In this document: positions 54,916 to 63,618 of the stretch, piece after piece
Layout of the letters: each line of letters begins with the position of its first letter
Numbering within the stretch: the first letter of the stretch is position 1
Assembly (NCBI RefSeq): GCF_009184395.1
Contig: NZ_WEIC01000002.1
Location: forward strand, 558,001 to 622,000
Reading direction: 5' to 3'
DNA: 64,000 nt
Source: Amylibacter sp. SFDW26
Lineage (GTDB): Bacteria; Pseudomonadota; Alphaproteobacteria; Rhodobacterales; Rhodobacteraceae
Program-made: the position numbers and the translations under genes
Notes under the pieces: generated by a model
Databases searched by the model: none
Seen by the model: only the letters and a program-made list of their open reading frames with translations
Told to the model about the DNA's origin: nothing

Positions 54916-55153
54916 AAGTGCGGTTATACGTGCCGAACAGGGACTTTATCCCCTGCACCTAATAAAACGTTGTTTCGGTGATTTTCGCATTTGATGCTGT
55001 CACACACCCTTTGAAAACCCATGAACCACTTTGCTAGCGGGGTTAGTTATACAGCTTATATGGTTAACGTCGGTTTATAGCTGCGTACGCTGGGGTTATA
55101 TCCGTTGCGTTAGAGCATTTATTGATAGGATAGTTTGTGTATAACTGCATCTT

Positions 55154-55891
55154 ATGGAATGGCAGGGTACAGGCGTAATTATCTCGGTTCGTAAGCACGG
55201 TGAAACATCTACGATTGTGGATGTTCTGACCGAGGATTATGGACGCCATGCGGGTATTGTGCGCGGTGGGGCATCGCGCAAGCTTGCCCCGATATTACAA
55301 CCCGGAACACAGGTGGATGCGGAATGGCGTGCGCGGCTAGAGGAACACCTTGGCAGTTACAAACTGGAACCTGTGCAATCACGCGCTACGATTTTATCGG
55401 ATCGTTTGGCATTGGCGGCAATGGGGTCGGTTTGCGCATTGATCAGTTTTGCCTTTCCAGAACGCATGTCGTTTCCACGTTTGTATGTGGCGACAGTAAA
55501 TTTATTGGATCAGATGAGTGCAGGGCAGGCGTGGTTGTCGGATTATGCCTTATGGGAACATGCTGTGTTAGAAGAGCTTGGCTATGGTTTGGATTTAGAC
55601 AGTTGTGCTGCCACGGGGGACATGCAGGATTTGATTTATGTATCCCCAAAATCAGGGCGTGCTGTCAGTCGTAAGGCAGGTGCACAATGGGCTGATCGAA
55701 TGTTACCTTTGCCGCGTTTTTTGCGGGCACAAACGGCCACGAAAGAGGCGCAAGAGGTGCTTGATGCACTGAAGACCACAGGCTACTTTTTAGAAAGACG
55801 TTTGGCGCCAGCATTGGGGAATAGGCCATTGCCAGAGGCGCGTGGGCGATTTGTGACGGTACTTACGAAGACAGTAAATAAAGGTGATTAG
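55154..55891 (+). CDS. recO: DNA repair protein RecO
   Basis: This protein loads RecA onto SSB-coated DNA in the RecFOR pathway. It has 245 aa. The N-terminal OB fold is MEWQGTGVIISVRKHGETST and VLTEDYGRHAGIVRGGASRK. The C-terminal helical domain includes WEHAVLEELGYGLDLDSCAATG and the end LERRLAPALGNRPLPEARGRF. The ATG has no clear Shine-Dalgarno sequence. In related genomes the gene follows DUF1491 closely. Here an inserted segment separates them, so its expression signals may have changed. It is convergent with the META gene (4-base overlap). Confidence 0.92.
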   Translation: MEWQGTGVIISVRKHGETSTIVDVLTEDYGRHAGIVRGGASRKLAPILQPGTQVDAEWRARLEEHLGSYKLEPVQSRATILSDRLALAAMGSVCALISFAFPERMSFPRLYVATVNLLDQMSAGQAWLSDYALWEHAVLEELGYGLDLDSCAATGDMQDLIYVSPKSGRAVSRKAGAQWADRMLPLPRFLRAQTATKEAQEVLDALKTTGYFLERRLAPALGNRPLPEARGRFVTVLTKTVNKGD

Positions 55892-56280
55892 TCTTTTTTA
55901 TAAACCATTACGACTTCAAAGCCTGTAACTGATCTTAAAACCAGTGTGTCACCTATGACTTCAACTGACGACATTATGCGTAGGTTCTCAAAGTACTCTT
56001 GTTCTTGCTTTAGGGCTGGGCACGCAACTTTAGTAGCGCCTATATCTCCGATTTCGAACCAAGGAAGCGGTGCTGATTGTGTTGCAAAGTAGCGGTTACA
56101 AGGTGCGCGACCTGAAATGCGGCCTTCTTCAGGAAACTCTAAGGTTATTCTCTCTGTGATAGCTTCATCATTGACCGATTGCAGAACCCACACATCAGTT
56201 GTTTCTGTCTGGCTTGATACGGTTTCGTCCGGAGAACAAAAGCTCAGAATAGCGGTTAAAATAAGAGAAGCACGTAACAT
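55888..56280 (-). CDS. META-domain (HslJ-like) exported protein
   Basis: This is a 130-aa protein with a short N-terminal hydrophobic segment (LRASLILTAILSFC) that is probably a signal. Cys15 is not in a good lipobox because Phe precedes it. The META domain follows: WVLQSVNDEAI, then ISGRAPCNRYFA, then ATKVACPALKQEQEYFENL. The Cys pair (APCN, VACP) is typical. HslJ-like proteins are linked to outer-membrane stress or novobiocin resistance in E. coli. The role here is unknown. It lies downstream of the pckA terminator. Confidence 0.83.
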   Translation of the reverse strand: MLRASLILTAILSFCSPDETVSSQTETTDVWVLQSVNDEAITERITLEFPEEGRISGRAPCNRYFATQSAPLPWFEIGDIGATKVACPALKQEQEYFENLRIMSSVEVIGDTLVLRSVTGFEVVMVYKKD

Positions 56281-56321
56281 ATCAATAGGTTTTCAGAGTA
56301 TGGGCCATATTTCAAGGCAAT

Positions 56322-56353
56322 AAAAAACCGCGCTGACAACAACGCGGTTTTTC
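56322..56353 (-). terminator. Rho-independent terminator of pckA
   Basis: AAAAACCGCG (56323-56332) pairs with CGCGGTTTTT (56343-56352) around a 10-nt loop. On the minus strand it ends in a T-run (TTTTTTATT). It lies 23 bp after the pckA stop. Confidence 0.88.
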
Positions 56354-56375
56354 ATGGTGTCAATTTTGGTGTGTC

Positions 56376-57977
56376 TTAAGCGCCGATTTTGATTGCCAAT
56401 ACATCTTCGCTAACGTGGCTTTCATATTGGCCGAAGTTGTCAGAGAACATTGTAACCAATTTAGAAGCATTCGCATCATATGCTTCGCCATCTGTCCATG
56501 TTGAGCGTGGATCAAGCAATGCATCATCAACACCAGGAACGCTTACGGGAACGTCGAAGCCAAAGTTTGCGTCTTTGCGGAATTCAGCGTTGTTCAATGA
56601 ACCGTCTAGCGCTGCTGTTAGCAATGCGCGTGTTGCTTTGATTGGCATACGAGAGCCCGTGCCGTAAGCGCCGCCAGTCCAACCTGTGTTGACCAACCAG
56701 CATTTAGCGCCTGTTGAAGCGATCTTGTCACGCAACAATGCGCCATATGCTTCTGGGCGACGTGGCATGAATGGAGACCCAAAACATGTTGAGAATGTTG
56801 GTTGTGGTTCTGTTACACCGCGTTCTGTACCAGCCACTTTAGATGTGAATCCTGATAGGAAGTGGTACATGGCTTGTGCTGGTGTCAAACGTGCGATTGG
56901 AGGCAGAACACCAAACGCATCGCATGTTAGCATGATGATGTTCTTTGGTTGACCACCAAGAGCTGTTTCAGATGCGTTTGAAATGTAGTGCAATGGATAC
57001 GCACACCGCATGTTTGCTGTCAGGCTGTCGTCCTCAAAGTCCAATTCTTTGGTGTATTTGTCGTACACCATGTTTTCGATGACTGTGCCGAACTTTGATG
57101 TTGTTGCAAAAATCTCTGGTTCTGCTTTTTCAGACAGAGAGATTGTTTTCGCGTAACAACCACCCTCAAAATTGAATGTAGTTGTATCTGACCAACCATG
57201 TTCGTCATCACCGATTAGGATACGGTTTGGATCGGCTGATAGTGTTGTTTTACCTGTACCTGATAGGCCAAAGAAAACGGCTGTGTCTTGCTCGTCGCCA
57301 ATCGCGTGGTTGGCTGAACAGTGCATCGGCATAACGCCTTTTTCTGGCAGTAGGTAGTTCAGGATTGAGAAAACAGATTTTTTGTTTTCGCCAGCATACT
57401 CAGTGCCGCCGATTAGGATTAGTTTTTGCTCGAAAGAAATCGCGATGATCACATCTGAGCGACAGCCGTGTTTTGCTGGGTCTGCTTTGAAGGTCGGGCA
57501 ATTCACAACTGTGAATTCTGGTGTGAATGTGTCCAGTTCTTCTGCTTCAGGGCGACGCAACATTGTGCGGATGAATAGGGAATGCCAAGCAAGCTCTGTA
57601 ATCACGCGTGTATTCAAACGGTATGCTGGGTCTGAACCACCGAATAGGTCTTGTACGAAGTATTCGCCGCCAGCCATGTGCGCGAACATATCCTTTTTCA
57701 ACTGTTCAAAAGCGTCCATTGCCATTGGCGGGTTGTTTTCCCACCAAATGCTGTCTTTTACAGATGGCTCATCAACAACAAATTTATCTTTTGGGGAACG
57801 ACCTGTGTATTCACCTGTTGAAACCAGGAAAGCACCACCTTTGCCAAGATCACCTTCGCCCTTTTGTAGAGCTGCTTGTACCAAAGCAGGCTCCAATAGA
57901 TTGTAGTGAACGGACTTAAGACCAGAAATGCCTGTTTTTTCCAACGTTTGTGCTGGGTTAACGCGACCTGTTTCCAT
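56376..57977 (-). CDS. pckA: Phosphoenolpyruvate carboxykinase (ATP)
   Basis: This gluconeogenic enzyme converts oxaloacetate to PEP using ATP. It has 533 aa from the ATG at 57977 ([16 protein letters not shown]), which has AAGGAG 10 nt upstream. In-frame starts at 58034 and 58016 lack this support. Blocks seen are [33 protein letters not shown], the kinase P-loop [16 protein letters not shown] and [28 protein letters not shown] follows. It is divergent from chvI. In Agrobacterium pckA adjoins and is controlled by ChvG/ChvI, so the same is plausible here. Confidence 0.96.
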   Translation of the reverse strand: METGRVNPAQTLEKTGISGLKSVHYNLLEPALVQAALQKGEGDLGKGGAFLVSTGEYTGRSPKDKFVVDEPSVKDSIWWENNPPMAMDAFEQLKKDMFAHMAGGEYFVQDLFGGSDPAYRLNTRVITELAWHSLFIRTMLRRPEAEELDTFTPEFTVVNCPTFKADPAKHGCRSDVIIAISFEQKLILIGGTEYAGENKKSVFSILNYLLPEKGVMPMHCSANHAIGDEQDTAVFFGLSGTGKTTLSADPNRILIGDDEHGWSDTTTFNFEGGCYAKTISLSEKAEPEIFATTSKFGTVIENMVYDKYTKELDFEDDSLTANMRCAYPLHYISNASETALGGQPKNIIMLTCDAFGVLPPIARLTPAQAMYHFLSGFTSKVAGTERGVTEPQPTFSTCFGSPFMPRRPEAYGALLRDKIASTGAKCWLVNTGWTGGAYGTGSRMPIKATRALLTAALDGSLNNAEFRKDANFGFDVPVSVPGVDDALLDPRSTWTDGEAYDANASKLVTMFSDNFGQYESHVSEDVLAIKIGA

Positions 57978-58139
57978 GTTTTCGGTGCTCCTTGGGCAAA
58001 TTTTGTGATCTGCCATTAGTTTTTTCGTGCCCAAAAGTGCCGAGCACGTAGAATTTACGAAACTTTCCTATATGAAAGTTGCCGCTGTATAACATGTGAG
58101 AATTTGAATGGAACGCCCGTTTTTGGTCAATTTCGCGCA

Positions 58140-58151
58140 GTTAACGTTAAC
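58140..58151. promoter_or_regulatory. Tandem GTTAAC palindrome in the pckA-chvI divergent region
   Basis: GTTAACGTTAAC is a perfect 12-bp palindrome and also a direct repeat of GTTAAC, followed by GTTTGTACGTT. It lies midway in the gap between the pckA start (57977) and the chvI start (58302), a suitable place for an OmpR-type regulator such as ChvI that binds direct repeats. Which protein binds is not shown by sequence. Confidence 0.4.
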
Positions 58152-58301
58152 GTTTGTACGTTATTTTGGCCAATTGTGATGAAAAAATGACACGATTGTG
58201 CCGTCTTCGACAAATTTAAGTTGATTCTGCGACTCAGGTAGCGGAATATAAAGAAAATAAAAATAATAAATAATGCAGTGCAGGCAATATCAGAGGGCAG
58301 T

Positions 58302-59012
58302 ATGGCTAAAATAGCTTTGGTTGATGACGACCGTAATATTCTTACGTCGGTTTCTATGACGTTAGAAGCAGAAGGGTATGACGTTTCTACATATAATGAC
58401 GGATTGCAGGCGTTAAACGCCTTCAACGAAACAATGCCGGATATGGCAGTGTTGGATATTAAGATGCCACGTATGGATGGCATGGACTTGTTGGGACGTC
58501 TTCGTCAGAAAACGGATATGCCAGTGATCTTCCTTACATCTAAAGATGATGAGATTGATGAGGTTCTTGGGCTTCGTATGGGTGCAGATGATTATGTACG
58601 CAAACCATTCTCGCAACGTTTGTTGGTAGAACGCATTCGTGCAATCCTGCGTCGCCAAGAAGCACGCCTTTCGGATGCAGGTTCTCCTATTGCAGAAGAA
58701 GCAAATGAAAGTTTGATCGAACGCGGTGAATTGACAATGGATCCAATGCGCCATGCGGTGACTTGGAAAGGTCAGGCTGTTTCGCTGACAGTAACAGAAT
58801 TCCTTTTACTTCAAGCACTTGCAACGCGCCCAGGTTTTGTAAAAAGCCGCGACCAGTTGATGGATGTTGCGTATGATGATCAGGTTTATGTGGATGACCG
58901 TACAATTGATAGCCACATCAAACGCCTACGCAAAAAGATGCGTTCTGTAGATGATGATTTTAGCGCCATTGAAACGCTTTATGGCATCGGCTACCGTTAC
59001 AACGAACAATAA
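58302..59012 (+). CDS. chvI: Response regulator ChvI
   Basis: This OmpR-family regulator of envelope, acid and succinoglycan-type responses in alphaproteobacteria has 236 aa. The receiver domain begins [20 protein letters not shown]. The phospho-acceptor is Asp52 ([11 protein letters not shown]) and the conserved Lys is in [15 protein letters not shown]. The winged-helix domain covers about 130-235 ([45 protein letters not shown]). The ATG at 58302 has the RBS AGAGGG. The chvG ATG is 4 bp after its stop. Confidence 0.95.
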   Translation: MAKIALVDDDRNILTSVSMTLEAEGYDVSTYNDGLQALNAFNETMPDMAVLDIKMPRMDGMDLLGRLRQKTDMPVIFLTSKDDEIDEVLGLRMGADDYVRKPFSQRLLVERIRAILRRQEARLSDAGSPIAEEANESLIERGELTMDPMRHAVTWKGQAVSLTVTEFLLLQALATRPGFVKSRDQLMDVAYDDQVYVDDRTIDSHIKRLRKKMRSVDDDFSAIETLYGIGYRYNEQ

Positions 59013-59016
59013 GATC

Positions 59017-60669
59017 ATGGCAAACGCAGAGATAGATATGGCTTCGGATATGAACGTATCTGATAGTGGTCGTGATGAATCGAAAAAGAAGCCTACGGGT
59101 TTCAAACGTTTTTTTTGGTCGTCAGCATTGGCTCGTCGGATTATCGCATTTAACTTGATTGCGCTTTGTACGCTTCTTTTAGGGATGCTGTACCTGAGTC
59201 AATTTAGCAATAATATTGCGGATGAACGCTTTGCAGCATTAAAGGTTGAAACAAATCTTTATGCACAAATCTTACAAGAACGCGCTGCGAATAATACAGA
59301 ATCTACATCTGCAAATGATGCTTTGCTAAGCGCAATGGTGGATAGTTTACCATCGGCTGGTGCCACCGAAGTTCGTATTTTTGATGCAAATAACGTGGCT
59401 TTGACAACAATCGCTGCTGATGAAGCGGCTGTTTTATCGCATGAAAGCTCTAAATTCGGTGAGTTTTTAGATAGCATTTTAGGTAGTTTAGTTGCGCCCT
59501 TTAAAAGCCCTGCTGATGCTACACAAGCACGAGATGCAGATGAGATTTCTGAAAGCCTAGCAGTTAAAGTCCAAGCAAGTGGTGCGCAAACGCTGAAAGA
59601 TACAACACAGGCAGGGCAAGAAATTGTTGCTGCGGGGCAAGTGATCACTGTGGATGGTACTGTTGTTGGTTCTGTTGTGGCATCTACACCTGCAGGTTTG
59701 ATGGATGATTTACGTGCACAAGAACGTAATAATATCCTGCGCTTATTCGTTTTTGCCGCTGTATTATCGGTTGTTCTATCACTGGTTCTTGCGAATACAA
59801 TTGCGAACCCGATCCATGTTTTGGCTTCTGCCATGGATGCAGGTACAACATCGAAGTTACGCAAAGACAGTCCTGACCGTGTGCGTATTCCTGATATGAC
59901 AGGTCGTGATGATGAGATTGGCCATTTGTCTAGTGCAATGCGCAATATGACATCTGCATTGTATCACCGCATCGAAACGAATGAGCAGTTTGCAGCGGAT
60001 GTGGCGCATGAAATTAAAAACCCATTAGCGTCTTTACGGTCTGCAATTGAAACTTTGCGTATCGCTCCAGAGGGTGAAAAACGTAATCGTTTGCTGGATG
60101 TTGTTGAACATGATGTCCGTCGTTTGGACCGTCTTGTATCGGACATCTCAAACGCATCCCGCTTAGATTCAGAACTGGTTAAAGAAGAAGAAGACAATTT
60201 TGACCTGACATTAATGCTAGAACGCATCGTTGACTTCCACACTATGGAAGCAAAAGAATCTGGTGTTGAAATGTTGTTTGATAAGCCTGATGAAAAGATA
60301 TTTATCGATGGCTTAGAGGAACGTCTTGCTCAGGTTTTTGTGAACTTGATCACTAACGCAGTTTCGTTTTGTGAAAAAGGTGATGCAGTTCGTTTGTGGG
60401 CACGTCGTGTTGAGAACCGTGTTTTGATCGTGGTCGAAGACACGGGTGAAGGCATTCCTGATGATAGCTTGGCGAAAGTTTTCAAACGCTTTTATTCAAA
60501 CCGCTCCGCAGAAAACTTTGGAAACAACTCTGGCCTTGGCTTATCCATTTCAAAAGAAATCGTTGAAGCGCATGGTGGTGTAATCTGGGCGGAAAACATT
60601 CGTGCTAAAGGAGCCGATGAAGATACTGCTCCTTTAGGTGCGCGTTTTGTTGTTGGGTTGCCAGGGTGA
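59017..60669 (+). CDS. chvG: Sensor histidine kinase ChvG
   Basis: This is the membrane partner of ChvI, with 550 aa. TM1 is at about residues 41-62 (RIIAFNLIALCTLLLGMLYL) and a periplasmic sensor domain follows. TM2 is near 238-260 (NILRLFVFAAVLSVVLSLVL), then HAMP. The HisKA phospho-acceptor is in FAADVAHEIKNPLASLRSAI. The ATPase boxes N (FVNLITNAVSF), G1 (VEDTGEGIPD) and G2 (NNSGLGLSIS) are present. ATG 59017 lies 4 bp after chvI; the M at 59038 is an alternative. The stop overlaps hprK. Confidence 0.94.
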   Translation: MANAEIDMASDMNVSDSGRDESKKKPTGFKRFFWSSALARRIIAFNLIALCTLLLGMLYLSQFSNNIADERFAALKVETNLYAQILQERAANNTESTSANDALLSAMVDSLPSAGATEVRIFDANNVALTTIAADEAAVLSHESSKFGEFLDSILGSLVAPFKSPADATQARDADEISESLAVKVQASGAQTLKDTTQAGQEIVAAGQVITVDGTVVGSVVASTPAGLMDDLRAQERNNILRLFVFAAVLSVVLSLVLANTIANPIHVLASAMDAGTTSKLRKDSPDRVRIPDMTGRDDEIGHLSSAMRNMTSALYHRIETNEQFAADVAHEIKNPLASLRSAIETLRIAPEGEKRNRLLDVVEHDVRRLDRLVSDISNASRLDSELVKEEEDNFDLTLMLERIVDFHTMEAKESGVEMLFDKPDEKIFIDGLEERLAQVFVNLITNAVSFCEKGDAVRLWARRVENRVLIVVEDTGEGIPDDSLAKVFKRFYSNRSAENFGNNSGLGLSISKEIVEAHGGVIWAENIRAKGADEDTAPLGARFVVGLPG

Positions 60670-61115
60670 TCACGAAGCTGGATCTTGGATTAGTCCACGG
60701 GTCCTGTGTTGATTTTGACGGAAAAAGTATCCTCGCAATAGGACCATCGGGTGTGGGCAAGTCATCACTTGCTTTACAACTGATTGCGCTGGGCGGTGTT
60801 TTGGTTGCGGATGATCAAGTTGTTTTATCATCTGGTGAAAAAGGTGTATTTGTTTCAACTCCGCAAAATATTCATGGACAGATTGAAGTCAGAGGTGTTG
60901 GTCTTTTGAAATGCCCAAATCTTGATAAGTCGCAGCTAAATCTTGTCGTAGATATGACATTAGAACAAACTAAACGCTTACCTGACCCAAAAACTGTTGC
61001 GATCGGTTCACATCATATCAATTTTATAGCGGGAAAAGATGTGCAAAACTTGCCTATAGCTGCCAAGATACTTAATTTATTTGGATATAGTCAGCTAATG
61101 GACACTCTCAAGTGA
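60666..61115 (+). CDS. hprK: Short alphaproteobacterial HPr kinase/phosphorylase
   Basis: This kinase phosphorylates HPr on a serine. At 149 aa it lacks the N-terminal domain of Firmicutes HprK and consists of the catalytic core only, as usual in alphaproteobacteria. The start is VHGSCVDFDGK, Walker A is GPSGVGKSSLAL at 26-37, and LVADDQV and the second signature RGVGLLKCPN-like segment follow. The start is a GTG that overlaps the chvG stop. It overlaps rapZ by 4 bases. Its target is probably the HPr encoded at 62410. Confidence 0.92.
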   Translation: MITKLDLGLVHGSCVDFDGKSILAIGPSGVGKSSLALQLIALGGVLVADDQVVLSSGEKGVFVSTPQNIHGQIEVRGVGLLKCPNLDKSQLNLVVDMTLEQTKRLPDPKTVAIGSHHINFIAGKDVQNLPIAAKILNLFGYSQLMDTLK

Positions 61116-61981
61116 ATAGCCAAAAACAAAATACGAATATCGTACTGGTAACAGGTCCGTCTGGTGCGGGGCGCAGTACGGCGATTAATGTATTTGAAGA
61201 CATTGGCTATGAAACGATAGATAATATGCCTTTGTCACTATTACCGAAGCTTTTGTCAGGACAACCAACTGGTCGTCAAATGGCGCTTGGTGTCGATATA
61301 AGAACCCGCGATTTTAATGTTGGTACCGTTTTGGATATCCATGAAGAGATAAATCAAACTGAAGGGTTTTATAGTACGATATTATACTTGGACTGCGGTA
61401 CGGATGTTTTGGTTCGCCGTTATAGTGAAACACGCAGGCGGCACCCTTTATTACCTGATGATGCACCAGAGTTTGGGATTGCTGGAGAAAAAAAGATACT
61501 ATCCAAACTGCAAGCGATGGCAGACACGTTGATTGATACATCAAGATTGTCTCCACATGACCTAAAAACAGAGTTGATAAAGTGGTATGGGGATGCGGTG
61601 CGTGATCATATGTCTATTACGTTACATTCGTTTTCTTACAAACGAGGGGCGCCGCGTGGAGTGGATATGACATTTGATTGCCGGTTCTTAAAAAATCCGT
61701 ATTGGGACAAGTCATTACGAGATTTGAATGGTCTGGACAATCGTGTTGTAGATTATGTAAAAACAGATGATAGGTTTTCTGAATTTTTCGATCGTTTGAA
61801 TGGGTTATGTGGGTTTCTATTGCCTGCATACATCGACGAAGGGAAAGCTCATTTCTCTATAGGCTTAGGCTGTACGGGCGGGCAACACCGCTCGGTTTGC
61901 GTGACGGAAGCTTTGGGGAAAAGCCTTGCAGACTCAGGTTGGCATGTATCTATACGCCACAGAGAGTTGGAAAGACAGTAA
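61112..61981 (+). CDS. rapZ: RapZ-like nucleotide-binding protein
   Basis: This is a 289-aa member of the RapZ/UPF0042 family. In E. coli RapZ is an RNase E adaptor that controls glmS through sRNAs. The N-terminal P-loop is GPSGAGRSTA (15-24), with Arg where E. coli has Lys. The other blocks are TIDNMPLSLLP, LDCGTDVLVRRYSETRRRHPL and DCRFLKNPYWDKSLRDLNGLD. The C-terminal block GLGCTGGQHRSVCVTEAL is diagnostic. It starts at a GTG overlapping hprK, between the HPr kinase and the PTS components. Confidence 0.93.
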   Translation: MNSQKQNTNIVLVTGPSGAGRSTAINVFEDIGYETIDNMPLSLLPKLLSGQPTGRQMALGVDIRTRDFNVGTVLDIHEEINQTEGFYSTILYLDCGTDVLVRRYSETRRRHPLLPDDAPEFGIAGEKKILSKLQAMADTLIDTSRLSPHDLKTELIKWYGDAVRDHMSITLHSFSYKRGAPRGVDMTFDCRFLKNPYWDKSLRDLNGLDNRVVDYVKTDDRFSEFFDRLNGLCGFLLPAYIDEGKAHFSIGLGCTGGQHRSVCVTEALGKSLADSGWHVSIRHRELERQ

Positions 61982-62006
61982 TGCGTATCGTAAGAGAGGC
62001 ACAGAT

Positions 62007-62390
62007 TTGATCGGGGTTGTGATCGTTGCACATGGCGGGTTGGCTAAAGAGTATTTAGCGGCAGTTGAGCATGTTGTTGGGAAGCAAGAAGGCATTCAAG
62101 CTATTTCCATTGCTGCCGAATGTGACCGTATGGCAAAGCAAGAAGAAATTTGTGCTGTCGCGGATAAATTAGATACTGGAGACGGTGTAATCGTTGTTGT
62201 TGATATGTTTGGTGGTTCTCCTGCAAATCTCTCTATGATGGCCTGCTCGGCAAAGAAACGTAAAATCCTCTATGGTGCAAACTTACCGATGTTGGTTAAA
62301 CTGGCTAAATCACGAAACCTGCCCGTTGAACAAGCCATAGAGACGAGTATGGCTGCAGGTAAAAAATACATGAACTGCTGTAATTGCTAA
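62007..62390 (+). CDS. PTS EIIA component, mannose (ManX-like) family
   Basis: This is a stand-alone phosphocarrier of 127 aa. The active-site His is in VVIVAHGGLAKEYL near residue 9, and VVDMFGGSPANLSMMA is the family's second block. I choose TTG at 62007 as the start because GAGAGG lies 7 nt upstream and the resulting MIGVVIVAHGG is the standard N terminus. The first ATG in frame (61926) lies within rapZ. No EIIB/C/D sugar permease is present, so it is part of a regulatory PTS. Confidence 0.88.
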   Translation: MIGVVIVAHGGLAKEYLAAVEHVVGKQEGIQAISIAAECDRMAKQEEICAVADKLDTGDGVIVVVDMFGGSPANLSMMACSAKKRKILYGANLPMLVKLAKSRNLPVEQAIETSMAAGKKYMNCCNC

Positions 62391-62409
62391 ACGATAAAGG
62401 CAGCTCAAA

Positions 62410-62676
62410 ATGACGAAGACCCTTACGATTATAAATGAAAAAGGCCTACATGCGCGGGCATCAGCCAAATTTGTTGAAATGGTTGAAAATTTTGATGCTG
62501 ATGCTGAAGTTAGTAAAGATGGCATGACAGTAGCTGGAAATTCCATTATGGGTCTGATGATGTTGGCGGCGTCCAAAGGAAGCACGATCGATGTGACCAC
62601 CTCGGGAGAACAGGCAGAGGCTTTAGCGGACGCTTTAGAAATGCTTGTGGGGGATTATTTTGGTGAGGGCCAATAG
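62410..62676 (+). CDS. HPr family phosphocarrier protein
   Basis: This is an 88-aa HPr-like protein. The phosphorylatable His14 is in EKGLHARASAKFVEMVE. The regulatory serine is Ser45 in GNSIMGLMML, the site expected for the HPr kinase encoded at 60666. It lies 20 bp after the EIIA gene. EI (ptsP/ptsI) is not in the window. It is likely part of a carbon/nitrogen signalling chain rather than of transport. Confidence 0.93.
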   Translation: MTKTLTIINEKGLHARASAKFVEMVENFDADAEVSKDGMTVAGNSIMGLMMLAASKGSTIDVTTSGEQAEALADALEMLVGDYFGEGQ

Positions 62677-62678
62677 AT

Positions 62679-63545
62679 ATGACTGAAGCAAATACACAAA
62701 GCGAAGCAGAGCAGATCAAACTGTATGATCGATCTGAACTGACTTATGCGAACTCATTTCCTAATTTCTGGAAACGTTTATTTATTAAAACGGTTGAGAC
62801 CTTCACAGCACGTTTACCATTGTTGTGGCATATGCGTCAGTGGGAAAAAGACCCTAATAAAGATCCACACTTTTGGACGTCCGTTCTGGATCAGATGAGC
62901 ATTAAGGTTACAACCCCAGAGGATCAAAGAAATAATATCCCAGAAACGGGCCCAGTTGTGGTCGTATGTAACCATCCGCATGGTTTGGTTGACGGTTTGG
63001 TCTTGGCGTGGTTGCTGTCAAAGCGTCGCGAGGATTTTCAGATCATTACTCGTGCCTTGTTGAATGGTGTTGATGTTGCTGCGAAGAACTTACTGTCTGT
63101 AAGTTTTCCTCATGAAGAAGACGCCGTTCGTAAAAACTTAAAGACGCGCAAAGATGCAGTTACAAGCGTTAAAGATGGCCACTGTGTTGGTGTATTTCCT
63201 GCCGGCACTGTATGCACTAGTAAAACAGCGTTTGGGCCTGTGGTCGAAGCTGATTGGGGCACATTCACATCAAAGCTTATCTTGCAAACTGATGCACAAG
63301 TTGTGCCAATCTTTTTCCAAGGTTCAAACTCACGTGCGTTTCAGATTGCCAACCGTATTGCGGATACATGTCGCCAAAGCTTATTAATGTATGAAATTAA
63401 ACGTGCTTTTGGCAAGGAACAGGCGCCTATAGTGGGAAAACCAATTGGTCGCGACGTTTTGGATAAGTATAAAACTGATGCCGAGGGCTTGATGGCATTT
63501 TTGCGCCAAGAGACATTAAATTTAGACCCGAAAGCAAAACACTAA
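62679..63545 (+). CDS. Lysophospholipid acyltransferase family protein
   Basis: This is a 288-aa acyltransferase of the PlsC/hemolysin-like superfamily. The acceptor motif is NHPHGLVDGLVLA, an NHPxG-type variant with five residues between His and Asp rather than HX4D. Motif III is VGVFPAGTVC in place of FPEGT. It is not a classical PlsC, which is encoded at 33379. Possible substrates include ornithine lipids or other acceptors, but this is a guess from the family. It lies 2 bp after the HPr gene. Confidence 0.82.
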   Translation: MTEANTQSEAEQIKLYDRSELTYANSFPNFWKRLFIKTVETFTARLPLLWHMRQWEKDPNKDPHFWTSVLDQMSIKVTTPEDQRNNIPETGPVVVVCNHPHGLVDGLVLAWLLSKRREDFQIITRALLNGVDVAAKNLLSVSFPHEEDAVRKNLKTRKDAVTSVKDGHCVGVFPAGTVCTSKTAFGPVVEADWGTFTSKLILQTDAQVVPIFFQGSNSRAFQIANRIADTCRQSLLMYEIKRAFGKEQAPIVGKPIGRDVLDKYKTDAEGLMAFLRQETLNLDPKAKH

Positions 63546-63618
63546 CCACGAGAAAGCCCTGAGCATCTGTATTTATTTAAGTTTATAACATAAGCTTATT
63601 TTATTACGGAGAATGTAT

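Larger units (their letters stand above)
54700..55153. other. 454-bp non-coding stretch upstream of recO
   Basis: No convincing ORF is seen on either strand. It contains an A/T-rich start (54700-54740), a Rho-independent terminator-like hairpin (54844-54874) with no gene before it on the plus strand, and the perfect palindrome AGGTGGCGCCACCT (54902-54915). A smaller hairpin CAGGG...CCCTG lies at 54938-54955. recO begins at its right edge without a recognisable ribosome-binding site. Confidence 0.6.

Noticed and set aside
54920-54960. Possible tRNA or SRP-like fold near CAGGGACTTTATCCCCTG
   Set aside because: There is no T-loop consensus and no acceptor stem partner, only a short hairpin.
59259-59945. 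228-aa ORF antisense to chvG
   Set aside because: Shadow frame. ChvG reads through with intact HAMP and kinase boxes.
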